A DNA stretch of 64,000 bases from Curvivirga sp965219885 (lineage in GTDB: Bacteria > Pseudomonadota > Alphaproteobacteria > UBA8366 > Aestuariispiraceae), in assembly GCF_965219885.1 (NCBI RefSeq), contig NZ_CBDCOT010000009.1, positions 1,488,001 through 1,552,000 on the forward strand, read 5' to 3'. The position numbers and the translations under genes are program-made. Shown in pieces: positions 8,453 to 17,206 of this stretch (position 1 is its first letter; every line of letters starts with the position of its first letter). Under the pieces are notes generated by a model that saw only the letters and a program-made list of their open reading frames with translations, made no database searches and was not told the DNA's origin.

Positions 8453-10273
8453 TTAGACGTGATTGTTTTCCAATAACCAGTTTCCAATCTGTTCCGCAGG
8501 AAGAGGTTTAGCAACAAGATACCCTTGCACGAAATGACATCCTAACTCTTTAAGCAGGTCGTGTTGGTCATGTTCTTCGACGCCTTCAACGACAATATTC
8601 ATACCAACATTCTGTCCCATTTGTACAATTGAGCGTACGAGTTCTGCATCTCTTGGTTCACGGGTGACATGTTCAATGAAGGATCTATCGATTTTTAAGG
8701 TGTCGAAGCTGTAGTTGCGGATATAAGATAACGATGAATAACCTGTTCCGAAATCATCGATACATATTTGAATGCCCATTTCCTTAATAGCATCAAGGAT
8801 TTTCACGGTCTCTGTCATGCTTTTAATCAGCAGACTTTCAGTGATTTCGATCTTGATATCATTTCCCATTAACCCGGTTTCGTGCAAACCAAGTTTTAAA
8901 TCATTGATAATTTCATCATCTTCAAACTGTACAGGTGATAAATTAATAGCCATTGTCATGTGGCGCATGTTAGGCACTGTTTCGCGCCAAGTAGCTAACT
9001 GTTTTAAAGACTTTGAGATTACCGTACGCGTTAATTCTCTTATAAGACCAGTTTCTTCCGCAACAGGAATAAATACATTTGGTGGCATTAAACCTTCATC
9101 AGGGTGATTGATGCGTACTAAAGCTTCAAAGCCAGTTGGTTTTCCTGATACAGATTCAATAACTGGCTGGTAATGAACTTCAATCCAATCTTCTGCAAGC
9201 GCATTTCTAATAATCTTCTCAAACCGTACTGAAGACAGAAGCTTTTCATGGAGTTCGCTATGGAATTCTGCGAAATTTGCCGCATTGCTTGATTTTGCTT
9301 CACGTAAAGCAAGGGAAGCATCACGTAGTAAATTCTCAGCACTTATATCTTCTGATGTCGTGCTACGTCGTAAGCCTATGTTTATTTCCAACGTAATAGG
9401 ATCTTGGTTAGCGACTTCTCCTGACAAATTAATCGGGTCTGAAATGACTTGTCGAATTTTTTCAAGCCTAGAACTGATTTTAATATCATCCGTTTGTAAG
9501 GAAGATAAAATAGCAAAAGCAAATTGATCACCGCCTAGGCGCGCTAAAAAATCATCTCGGCGAAGTTGACGGCGTAATCGTTCGCCAACGATACGAATAA
9601 CTTCATCCCCTGCAGCTTCTCCAAGGCTTTCGTTTATAAGACGAAAACGGTCGATATCTAAAACAGCCACATCCATCTTCTTTGAAAATTCCTGATTTCC
9701 ATTTTGTTGTTGGCTTTGTTCGATTTGGGATAAGATTTGTTGACGGTTTGGTAAGCCAGTCATCATATCTTGATGGATCATCTCTGCAGCTTGCTGTTCT
9801 GTGGTTTTATAGCTTGTAATATCAAGAATAGCACCATGAATCTCAATAGGGTCACCATGTTCGTTTCGAATGGATTCAGCGCGAATGAGGACCCATTTAT
9901 CGACACCATGATCCGTGATATCTAATCTGGCTTCGCGTTCTAGTTTATGAACACGTCCATGGGTTAAATCTGAAAAAGCAAGATAAATAACGCCATAATC
10001 TTCCGGATGGACAAGGTCGAGTAATGATCTGATATCATTTCCATTTAGCTGTTGACCTTGCAACAAGTCTTCCCAGCAACCATCAAACTGAGCTTCGTTT
10101 GTTTTAGTATTCCAAGAAAAGATTGATAGGCCAAAAGCTGCGCTCGCTTTTGTTACATGATCTGATGATGAGTCATCGCCACGCAGAGTTTCATCTTTGC
10201 GTAGTGATTTATCACTATCTAGTTCATCCTGCGCAGTTAATCTACCAACCGCGTCCTTATCAAATACTTTCAT
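8453..10273 (-). CDS. PAS-GGDEF-EAL protein, probable c-di-GMP phosphodiesterase
   Basis: Cytosolic 606-residue signalling protein without membrane segments. A PAS/PAC sensor (about 50-150) precedes a GGDEF domain (about 165-330) and an EAL domain (about 345-600). The cyclase site reads GGDQF, losing the Glu of GGDEF, so synthesis is unlikely. The EAL domain keeps its catalytic and metal residues: FEALVR, AINLSP, IEITES, IDDFGTGYSS, LKIDRSF, VEGVE and VQGYL. The likely role is to hydrolyse c-di-GMP under PAS control, with the GGDQF domain regulatory. A 314-base intergenic region with a palindrome lies upstream. Confidence 0.9.
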   Translation of the reverse strand: MKVFDKDAVGRLTAQDELDSDKSLRKDETLRGDDSSSDHVTKASAAFGLSIFSWNTKTNEAQFDGCWEDLLQGQQLNGNDIRSLLDLVHPEDYGVIYLAFSDLTHGRVHKLEREARLDITDHGVDKWVLIRAESIRNEHGDPIEIHGAILDITSYKTTEQQAAEMIHQDMMTGLPNRQQILSQIEQSQQQNGNQEFSKKMDVAVLDIDRFRLINESLGEAAGDEVIRIVGERLRRQLRRDDFLARLGGDQFAFAILSSLQTDDIKISSRLEKIRQVISDPINLSGEVANQDPITLEINIGLRRSTTSEDISAENLLRDASLALREAKSSNAANFAEFHSELHEKLLSSVRFEKIIRNALAEDWIEVHYQPVIESVSGKPTGFEALVRINHPDEGLMPPNVFIPVAEETGLIRELTRTVISKSLKQLATWRETVPNMRHMTMAINLSPVQFEDDEIINDLKLGLHETGLMGNDIKIEITESLLIKSMTETVKILDAIKEMGIQICIDDFGTGYSSLSYIRNYSFDTLKIDRSFIEHVTREPRDAELVRSIVQMGQNVGMNIVVEGVEEHDQHDLLKELGCHFVQGYLVAKPLPAEQIGNWLLENNHV

Positions 10274-10365
10274 TTAACTTTATTCAGCACAGGTCCGTTC
10301 CCCAACGGTTCCCTGATGTGAAGAATATTGAGGAGCCCCTTTTTCTCCACAATCCTGATATATCT

Positions 10366-10384
10366 AACTTAGAATTTCTAAGTT
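10366..10384. promoter_or_regulatory. Perfect 9-bp palindrome between divergent genes
   Basis: AACTTAGAA (10366-10374), one T, then TTCTAAGTT (10376-10384). The 1-base centre suits a DNA operator rather than an RNA hairpin. The 10274-10587 gap otherwise holds a small imperfect hairpin (GGAG/CTCC near 10331-10349) and AT-rich promoter-like sequence. It could regulate the PAS-GGDEF-EAL gene, the AsmA-like gene, or both. Confidence 0.45.
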
Positions 10385-10587
10385 ATATGTCAAGGGAATG
10401 TAAGACTAATATTGATAAACCATAAGTAGTTTGAAGATAGAATAGATAGAGTTCTATTGATTAAGTTGCTGGAAATAAACTGATCTATCGAATATGCAAA
10501 TTGAAATGGCGCTTTTAAAAAACTTTGCGTATGATAAAACCAAAGTTAGTGATTTGTAAGTCAGCTTCCCTTTTCAGGAGAAAAAAC

Positions 10588-11451
10588 GTGCGTATTATAT
10601 TATTCGTTGTACTTTTTGTCGTTGCCGCGTTTATCGGTGGCATTGCATTTATTTTATTTAATTTGGATGCTTTTGTTAAAGAAGCTGTAGAAACGGTGGG
10701 AACGGAGCTTACTCAAACCTCCGTAACTTTGAATGAGACCAATATTGATCCCGCAAATGGAAAGGCAAGTTTGTCTGGTTTAAATATTGCTAATCCCGAG
10801 GGTTTTGAAACTGATCATGCACTTGCCTTAGGATTAGTTTCCTTAAAAATGGACCCAACAACCGTGACTGGCGATGTAATTGTTATTAACGAGATTGTTG
10901 TTGATACACCATCAGTGATCTATGAGCTTGGTGAGAATGGCAGCAACATTGATGCTATCCATGAAAATGTGATGTCCTTTGCCAATAAATTACAGTCTCA
11001 AACATCAGACTCTTCTGGCGGAGAAACGACATCTTCCTCGACGGAAACTGCACCTTCTCAGGAAGCTTCTGAAGGTCCGAAATTTATTATTGAAAATGTT
11101 TATATTCGTAATGTTTCAACTGCAGTAAGCCTAAGTGTTCTTGGTGGTAAAAAACTGGAAGCACCTTCAGTGGATGTTCATTTGACAGATATAGGTAAGA
11201 AAGAAGGTGGTGTTTTGGCTGCAGAAGCTGCCATCTATATTATGGATAATTTATTCAAAGATGTGGCTGCCAGTGTAACAAATTCCGGTGCAGGAAAATT
11301 GATAGAAGAGGCTTTGGGCGGTGTTAATCTAGATAATGTTGAACAACAACTTCAAGAAAAAGCCGGTGAAGTTTTGGGTGATGATGCTATTAAAGATATC
11401 ACCAAAGACGCTGAAGGAGCGCTTAAGAACTTGTTTGGAACAGGAAACTAA
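10588..11451 (+). CDS. AsmA-like membrane-anchored protein of unknown function
   Basis: I recognise only a resemblance to AsmA/DUF748-type proteins: one N-terminal membrane segment (VRIILFVVLFVVAAFIGG), then a beta-rich periplasmic part with NIDPANGKASLSGLNIANPEGF. A Ser/Thr-rich low-complexity linker sits at about residues 135-165. The GTG at 10588 is the start: AGGAG at 10576-10580 is ideally spaced, and the upstream TTG at 10525 lacks this. That gives 287 residues. It is a single-gene unit closed by a strong terminator. A role in the envelope is likely but the function is unknown. Confidence 0.75.
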   Translation: MRIILFVVLFVVAAFIGGIAFILFNLDAFVKEAVETVGTELTQTSVTLNETNIDPANGKASLSGLNIANPEGFETDHALALGLVSLKMDPTTVTGDVIVINEIVVDTPSVIYELGENGSNIDAIHENVMSFANKLQSQTSDSSGGETTSSSTETAPSQEASEGPKFIIENVYIRNVSTAVSLSVLGGKKLEAPSVDVHLTDIGKKEGGVLAAEAAIYIMDNLFKDVAASVTNSGAGKLIEEALGGVNLDNVEQQLQEKAGEVLGDDAIKDITKDAEGALKNLFGTGN

Positions 11452-11477
11452 TGCATATCTTTTGTTGATATGAGAAG

Positions 11478-11509
11478 AGCCCTGCAGAAATGCAGGGCTT
11501 TTTATTTTG
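11478..11509 (+). terminator. Rho-independent terminator after the AsmA-like gene
   Basis: AGCCCTGCA (11478-11486), loop GAAA, TGCAGGGCT (11491-11499), then a T-rich run TTTTTATTTT. The T-run overlaps the last codons of the convergent MocR gene. Confidence 0.9.
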
Positions 11510-12998
11510 CTAGGATGGCGTCCTTGAGAATTAGGACCGCTTTTTCCATATCTTTCTCTTTCACGGCTGCATATCCTAATAATAAACCGTGATAATGATC
11601 ATTTATATCTTCTAGATAATGAAAAGCTGATAAAGGTGTAACAGAAATCCCTTTTTCCTGAGCACGGTCGGTTGCATCCATATCGCTTGTCATTTTTATG
11701 AGCTTTTCATTAAATCGAATAAGTAGATGCATCCCTGCTTCTGCCGATTCAATCGTTACATATTCCCCTAAATGTTTCTCAAGTAATTCTGACAAAGTGC
11801 ATCGACGACTATCATATAGCTTTCTCATACGACGTAGATGTGCGGTAAAATAACCGTCCTCTATGAATTTCGCCAAGGCAGGTTGCGCAATTGTGCTGGG
11901 GTGATCATCTAGCGCGGCACGTGCCATGCGAAATGAATCTGTTAAATCTTCGGGAACCACAATGTAACCTAGCCGTAAACTGGGAAACATTACCTTGGAA
12001 AAGCTGCCAATATAAACGACGCGATTGTCACGGTCCAAGCCTTGTAAAGCGGCAAGTGGACGACCACTATAGCGAAACTCACTATCATAGTCGTCTTCAA
12101 TTACCCAACCATCTTTCTGTGAGGCCCATTCAAGTAAGCGTAAGCGACGCGCTAATGACATAGTCACACCAAGTGGGTATTGGTGTGATGGTGCCACGCA
12201 GACCAGTTTTGCATCTGGTGCTAAGTCTTCAGCTTTGTCGATTTCTAATCCTTCCTCATCGACAGGTACAGGTATCAGTTGCGCACCTGCGGCGAGCAAG
12301 GCACCGCGAATGCCGGGGTAACCAGGTTCTTCTATGAGGGCTGAATCTCCATCATCAAGTAAGACATTTGCTGCAAGTCCAATACCTTGCTGAGCGCCAG
12401 ATACAATGATTACTTGATCTGCTTCACATCTGACCGCGCGCGCTGTGCGAAGATAGTTGGCAATTGCTTCGCGTAAGGGGCGATAGCCGGCAGGTTCTGC
12501 ATGGGCTAACAATTCGATAGGTGGGTTGCGCCAGGCACGTGCCATAAGGCGTGACCAAACATCAAACGGAAATTCATCAATGGCGGGCAGACCTGGCGCA
12601 AAGGCTGGTGTCCGTTTGCTACGACCTCGCCAGAGAGCTGCTAGTCTTTCACCGCGATTGGATAAGCCTCTTCTAGATGTGCCAGTTTCTTCACTTTGGT
12701 GTTCCGTGGAAGATGGGCGAATTTCATCGGGCAATAAATCTGATACAAATGACCCCGCGCCTACACGTCCTTCAAGATAGCCTTCGGCCAGTAATTGATC
12801 AAAAGCCGTCGCAACAGTATTACGAGATAACGCCATATCTTTGGCAAGACTTCGCGTAGATGGTAAGCGCTCTCCCGCGCTTAATCTATGTGTTAAGATT
12901 AACTCACGGATTTGGTCATATAGTTGACGATGCATCGGTTCTGATGATTTTTTATCGACTGCTATCGGAAGAAGGGCTGCTTTATCTGTTCTGCGCAT
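11502..12998 (-). CDS. MocR-type GntR regulator with aminotransferase-like domain
   Basis: PLP-binding transcription factor of the MocR subfamily. The 498 residues hold an N-terminal GntR winged helix (about 18-90, with RLPSTRSLAKDMALSRNTV) fused to a fold-type I aminotransferase domain. The PLP Lys lies in GSFSKVMFPSLRLGY. Known members control vitamin B6, GABA or taurine genes, but no such target is adjacent. It is divergent from cobO, and a 24-base near-perfect palindrome lies between them, a likely autoregulatory operator. Confidence 0.92.
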   Translation of the reverse strand: MRRTDKAALLPIAVDKKSSEPMHRQLYDQIRELILTHRLSAGERLPSTRSLAKDMALSRNTVATAFDQLLAEGYLEGRVGAGSFVSDLLPDEIRPSSTEHQSEETGTSRRGLSNRGERLAALWRGRSKRTPAFAPGLPAIDEFPFDVWSRLMARAWRNPPIELLAHAEPAGYRPLREAIANYLRTARAVRCEADQVIIVSGAQQGIGLAANVLLDDGDSALIEEPGYPGIRGALLAAGAQLIPVPVDEEGLEIDKAEDLAPDAKLVCVAPSHQYPLGVTMSLARRLRLLEWASQKDGWVIEDDYDSEFRYSGRPLAALQGLDRDNRVVYIGSFSKVMFPSLRLGYIVVPEDLTDSFRMARAALDDHPSTIAQPALAKFIEDGYFTAHLRRMRKLYDSRRCTLSELLEKHLGEYVTIESAEAGMHLLIRFNEKLIKMTSDMDATDRAQEKGISVTPLSAFHYLEDINDHYHGLLLGYAAVKEKDMEKAVLILKDAILAK

Positions 12999-13047
12999 AT
13001 TGGCACCGTTGAAAATTCATTTATTTAAATTATTGAAAGCCAATTCT

Positions 13048-13071
13048 AGTGATAAATTAGAATTTGTCACT
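13048..13071. promoter_or_regulatory. Near-perfect 24-bp palindrome, candidate MocR operator
   Basis: AGTGATAAATT (13048-13058) and AATTTGTCACT (13061-13071) are complementary at 10 of 11 positions around a 2-base centre. It sits 50 bases before the MocR start and 57 bases before cobO. Binding by the adjacent regulator is inference. Confidence 0.55.
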
Positions 13072-13127
13072 TTATTTTAATTGCAAACAAGCGTAATCAG
13101 AATAGAGGTAGGTTTAAGGAGATTATT

Positions 13128-13751
13128 ATGAAAACTGATGGCATGACAGAAGAGCAGATTAATCAACGTCACGCAGAAAAAATGGCTAAGAAAAAAGCCG
13201 CACGTGACAAGATGATTGCAACAAAAACATCTACAGGTGGCTTGTTGATGGTCCATACCGGTAAAGGTAAAGGCAAAACTACCGCTGCGATGGGGCTTGC
13301 AACCCGTGCAATTGGTAATGATATGAAAATCTGTATTGTGCAGTTTGTAAAAGGTGCTTGGTCTACAGGTGAAAAGAAGATTCTGGATCAATTTCCTGAT
13401 CAATGCGTGATGAAAGCCATGGGAGAAGGTTTTACTTGGGATACGCAAGATAGAGAACGTGATGTTGCTGCCGCGCGTGCTGCGTGGGATTATGCTAAGG
13501 ATGCAATCGCAAATCCTGAATATGATATGGTGATTTTAGACGAACTTAATATCGTTATGCGCTATGATTACCTGCCTTTGGAAGAAATTATTGGCACCTT
13601 GGAAAATAAACCAGAAGATTTACATGTTGTGGTAACCGGTCGTAACGCAAAAGATGAATTAATTGAAATTGCCGATATGGTCACAGAAATGACACAAATA
13701 AAACATCATTTCCGTGATGGTTATAAGGCTCAAGTAGGCATTGAATTCTAG
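13128..13751 (+). CDS. cobO: Cob(I)yrinic acid a,c-diamide adenosyltransferase
   Basis: ATP:corrinoid adenosyltransferase of the CobA/CobO family, adding the upper adenosyl ligand in B12 synthesis or salvage. The 207 residues include the P-loop HTGKGKGKTTAAMGLA and the VILDELN Walker B-like motif. A strong AAGGAG precedes the ATG. cobQ lies 0.8 kb downstream on the same strand, separated by a SYLF gene. No cobalamin riboswitch is visible in the 129 bases upstream. Confidence 0.95.
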   Translation: MKTDGMTEEQINQRHAEKMAKKKAARDKMIATKTSTGGLLMVHTGKGKGKTTAAMGLATRAIGNDMKICIVQFVKGAWSTGEKKILDQFPDQCVMKAMGEGFTWDTQDRERDVAAARAAWDYAKDAIANPEYDMVILDELNIVMRYDYLPLEEIIGTLENKPEDLHVVVTGRNAKDELIEIADMVTEMTQIKHHFRDGYKAQVGIEF

Positions 13752-13827
13752 TCAGAATCAAGGAATTCTTATGCCTTAGGAATTATCGCAAGCTTCGGCT
13801 GCAAATGTAGTGATAAAGGTATTATCC

Positions 13828-14532
13828 ATGAAGATGTATTTTTCTAAACTAGTCCAACTGTCTTTCTTGGCTGTGATGGCAATGTCTTTATTTTCTTTTT
13901 CTGCCCGTGCAGCTGAATTGGATGATGCGCATGAATTAGTTGATGAGGCTTATTATTCCATAAAAAAAATCCTTGAAAACGAACGCCAAGGTGATCGTGC
14001 GATGGGATATATTAAAACAGCGAAGGCAATCTTTATTTCACCCCAAATTTTAAAAGGCGCTTTTATCATTGGTGCTGAAGGTGGCAGTGGGATTATTATG
14101 GCACGCGCCTCAAATGGTGAATGGAGTTATCCGGGTTTCTTTAAAATGGGCGCTGCAAGTGTAGGGCTTCAATTAGGTGCACAGAATATGGAACTGCTTC
14201 TCACCATTCAAACAGGTAATGGATTGCGCGCTATTTTGGATGATAAGGTCACTTTGGGTGGCGATCTTAGTGCAGCAGTTGGATCAAAAGGAGAAGGCGT
14301 TTCAGGTACAACAACGACTAATATCGGTGCTGATGTCTATTCTTTTTCACGCAATCAAGGTGGCTTTGTTGGCGCATCAGTAGAAGGTGCTGCAATTTGG
14401 GAAGATAAAGCACGCAATGCTGCGTTTTATGGAGAAGGTGCAACCTCCGAAGATATCATTTTAAATGGAAAGTTTGCCAATGAAAAAGCGGATAAACTTC
14501 GTGATTATCTCTCCTCCTTGCCAATGAATTAA
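13828..14532 (+). CDS. SYLF-domain (lipid-binding) exported protein
   Basis: Secreted or periplasmic protein with an N-terminal signal peptide (hydrophobic LVQLSFLAVMAMSLFSFSARA) followed by a SYLF domain, seen in GAFIIGAEGGSGIIMAR and the later SVEGAAIWED segment. SYLF proteins bind lipids; the bacterial function is poorly known. About 234 residues from the ATG at 13828, preferred over the GTG at 13810. It stands between cobO and cobQ but has no known role in cobalamin synthesis. Confidence 0.85.
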   Translation: MKMYFSKLVQLSFLAVMAMSLFSFSARAAELDDAHELVDEAYYSIKKILENERQGDRAMGYIKTAKAIFISPQILKGAFIIGAEGGSGIIMARASNGEWSYPGFFKMGAASVGLQLGAQNMELLLTIQTGNGLRAILDDKVTLGGDLSAAVGSKGEGVSGTTTTNIGADVYSFSRNQGGFVGASVEGAAIWEDKARNAAFYGEGATSEDIILNGKFANEKADKLRDYLSSLPMN

Positions 14533-14593
14533 GCTGTCTATATAGGATTTTCATAACTAAAATTAGTATGAAAAATCTTAGGTAAACCTGTCT

Positions 14594-16099
14594 ATGTCTG
14601 ATCAAATTAAACTAGATCAAATGATCCCGTCTCTCATGTTTCAAGGGACGGGATCGGATGTTGGTAAGTCATTACTTGTGGCTGGGATATGTCGCGCGAT
14701 GACTAGACGTGGGATCGTGGTCAGGCCCTTTAAACCTCAAAACATGTCAAACAATGCTGCGGTCACATCAGATGGTGGTGAGATTGGTCGGGCACAAGCA
14801 TTACAAGCGCGTGCATGTGGCGTGAAGCCATCGGTGCATATGAATCCTGTCCTATTAAAACCGCAATCGGATATGGGATCGCAGGTAGTCGTGCAAGGCC
14901 AAGTCATGACGACAGCTAAAGCACGTGATTATTATACTTTAAAGTCACAACTTTTACCTAAGGTTCTAGAGAGCTTCGTAAAGCTTTCTAAGGAAGCCGA
15001 TATTGTGTTGGTGGAAGGGGCCGGTAGTCCGGCGGAAGTTAATCTTCGTGCCGCCGACATTGCCAATATGGGATTTGCAGAAGCCGCAAATGTACCTGTA
15101 ATTTTAGTGTCCGATATCGACCGTGGTGGGGTCATTGCAAGTATTGTAGGGACCTATAATCTTTTAAGTGATCATGAAAAGCATTTGTTAAAAGGGTATA
15201 TTATTAACAAATTTCGTGGTGATGTAACTTTGTTTGAAACAGGACACGATATCATTCGTGATCACACAAATCTGCCTACATTTGGTACGCTTACCTGGTT
15301 TGATGAAGCACGTAAATTGCCAGCAGAAGATGCTGTTGCGTTGGAGAAAGCAGGGACTGGTAAGGCTGAAGCGAAAGATAAGTTAATTAAAATTGCGGTG
15401 CCGCGTTTAGGACGTATTGCTAATTTTGATGATCTAGATCCATTGCAAGCGGAACCTGATGTTCAGGTTGTTTTAGTGCAAGCTGGTGAACCAATTCCGG
15501 GTGATGTGGATCTGATAATATTACCGGGATCAAAAACCACGATGCCTGATTTGAAAGCTTTACGAGAACAAGGTTGGGATATTGATATTCAAGCTCATCT
15601 CCGTCGTGGTGGGCATGTTCTTGGAATTTGTGCTGGGTTTCAAATGTTAGGAACGAAGCTAGCTGATCCGCAGGGGATAGAAGGTCCTGCAGGTGAGGTC
15701 GACGGTCTTGGTTTAATTGATATGTCAACGACGATGTCAGGTGATAAACGTCTTGTTGAGATATCTGGTGTTGAGAGTTCAACAGGTAAAACTGTTTATG
15801 GCTATGAAATGCATATGGGAAGAAGTGAAGGAAAAGGTTTGGCCAGCCCAATGCTGACCCTTGAAGGTCATCCTGATGGTGCCGTCTCGCAAGATGGGCG
15901 GATTATGGGATGCTACCTTCACGGCTTATTCGCTTCAGACAGCTTTCGAAATGAATACTTAAGACGTTTTCGAGCAGGTCGTGAGGCTTCCATTGATTAT
16001 GAACAGATGGTAGACGCGGTTTTGGATCGTTTTGCAGATCACTGTGAAGCGCAGATGGATATTTCTGCCATGATAGAAATGGCCAAGTCAGGTGTATGA
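14594..16099 (+). CDS. cobQ: Cobyric acid synthase
   Basis: Glutamine-dependent enzyme amidating four side chains of adenosylcobyrinic acid a,c-diamide. The N-terminal synthetase domain has the P-loop-like MFQGTGSDVGKS and PFKPQNMSNNA. The C-terminal glutamine amidotransferase has the nucleophile Cys in VLGICAGFQMLG and a His in YLHGLF. At 501 residues it is full length. It converges on cobD with a 2-base gap, giving an opposed pair of late cobalamin genes. A hairpin (14546-14577, GATTTTCATA paired with TATGAAAAATC) lies in the gap before it. Confidence 0.96.
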   Translation: MSDQIKLDQMIPSLMFQGTGSDVGKSLLVAGICRAMTRRGIVVRPFKPQNMSNNAAVTSDGGEIGRAQALQARACGVKPSVHMNPVLLKPQSDMGSQVVVQGQVMTTAKARDYYTLKSQLLPKVLESFVKLSKEADIVLVEGAGSPAEVNLRAADIANMGFAEAANVPVILVSDIDRGGVIASIVGTYNLLSDHEKHLLKGYIINKFRGDVTLFETGHDIIRDHTNLPTFGTLTWFDEARKLPAEDAVALEKAGTGKAEAKDKLIKIAVPRLGRIANFDDLDPLQAEPDVQVVLVQAGEPIPGDVDLIILPGSKTTMPDLKALREQGWDIDIQAHLRRGGHVLGICAGFQMLGTKLADPQGIEGPAGEVDGLGLIDMSTTMSGDKRLVEISGVESSTGKTVYGYEMHMGRSEGKGLASPMLTLEGHPDGAVSQDGRIMGCYLHGLFASDSFRNEYLRRFRAGREASIDYEQMVDAVLDRFADHCEAQMDISAMIEMAKSGV

Positions 16100-16101
16100 A
16101 C

Positions 16102-17145
16102 CTATATACTGCTGCCAACTAATACCATTAGAACGAAAACGGCCTGAACCACATTTGTGATTGCATAAAGGTCAAGCGCATACCCAATATGATTGGGTTC
16201 AAGGCGAGCTTTACCTTGCCCAATCCATGCAGCTTCGGATACACCGCCCGGATATTGACGAGGCCCACCTAATGCCCAGTTGAAAGCACCTGCCATTGCG
16301 CCTTCCGGCCAACCTGCATTTGGGGATGCATGTTTAGATGAATCGATCCACATAATTTTCATAGCCCGAAATGGATTGCTGTTGGGGTGAAGAAAGGCAG
16401 CGATCACAATCATGCAGCCACTAATTCGCGCTGGAAGCCAGTTAACGAGATCATCCAGTCGGGCGGCAAACATACCAAAATCTTTATGACGTTTTGTGCG
16501 ATATCCAATCATGGAATCTAAGGTGTTTACAGCCTTGTATCCCAAAATGCCGGGTAAACCAAAAAGCAAATACCAAAAAGCAGGTGCGACCACCCCATCG
16601 GCAAAATTTTCAGCAAGGGATTCTATCGCTGCACGTATAACACCATGTTTATCCAGTGTTTTGGGATCTCGTCCTACAATATGGCCAACAGCTTCACGAC
16701 CGCCGTCAAGGCCAGATTTGGCAAAGCCAGTAGCAACAGCACGAACATGCGTATAGAGACTGCGTCCGGCTAACATGACGGCTGTTAACCAAATATTTAA
16801 GATCCAGAACCAAGGTAGAATTTCAGCAATTTTTTCTAGAAGTAATCCTATGCAAACACCAATAGAAATAACAAAAAGACTGACCAACATGCCCCTGACC
16901 ATTTTGTTATTAGCAGAGCGGTCTTCGCGATTTAGTTTTTTATCTAGAAAGGCAATAATTTTGCCATAAAAAACAACAGGGTGAGGAATTATGCGAAACA
17001 ACCATTTCAAATCACCCTGAACCCAGTCCAGAATAAGGGCAAGAACCAATGTCGCAGATGTGGGCAGAATTAAGAATGCCCATTTAGACTCTACGCTAAA
17101 AATATCAGAAACAAATATGGTCAGGTTGTTGATTATATCTTCCAT
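16102..17145 (-). CDS. cobD: Adenosylcobinamide-phosphate synthase
   Basis: Integral membrane CobD/CbiB protein attaching the aminopropanol arm to adenosylcobyric acid. The 347 residues carry several membrane segments and conserved blocks LDWVQGDLKWLFRIIPHPVVFYG split by loops, ESLAENFADGVVAPAFW, NTLDSMIGYRTKRH and SPNAGWPEGAMAGA. It converges on cobQ. The N-terminus has an extra 20 or so residues before the usual start motif. Confidence 0.95.
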   Translation of the reverse strand: MEDIINNLTIFVSDIFSVESKWAFLILPTSATLVLALILDWVQGDLKWLFRIIPHPVVFYGKIIAFLDKKLNREDRSANNKMVRGMLVSLFVISIGVCIGLLLEKIAEILPWFWILNIWLTAVMLAGRSLYTHVRAVATGFAKSGLDGGREAVGHIVGRDPKTLDKHGVIRAAIESLAENFADGVVAPAFWYLLFGLPGILGYKAVNTLDSMIGYRTKRHKDFGMFAARLDDLVNWLPARISGCMIVIAAFLHPNSNPFRAMKIMWIDSSKHASPNAGWPEGAMAGAFNWALGGPRQYPGGVSEAAWIGQGKARLEPNHIGYALDLYAITNVVQAVFVLMVLVGSSI

Positions 17146-17206
17146 AGCGCAAGGAGGTATCCTGCCTTTTGCATTGGGTCAATATGAATTCGAATTAGAA
17201 GCGGAA

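Noticed and set aside
12999..13127. Cobalamin riboswitch before cobO
   Set aside because: The gap is too short and lacks the B12 box; only a palindrome and ribosome site are seen.
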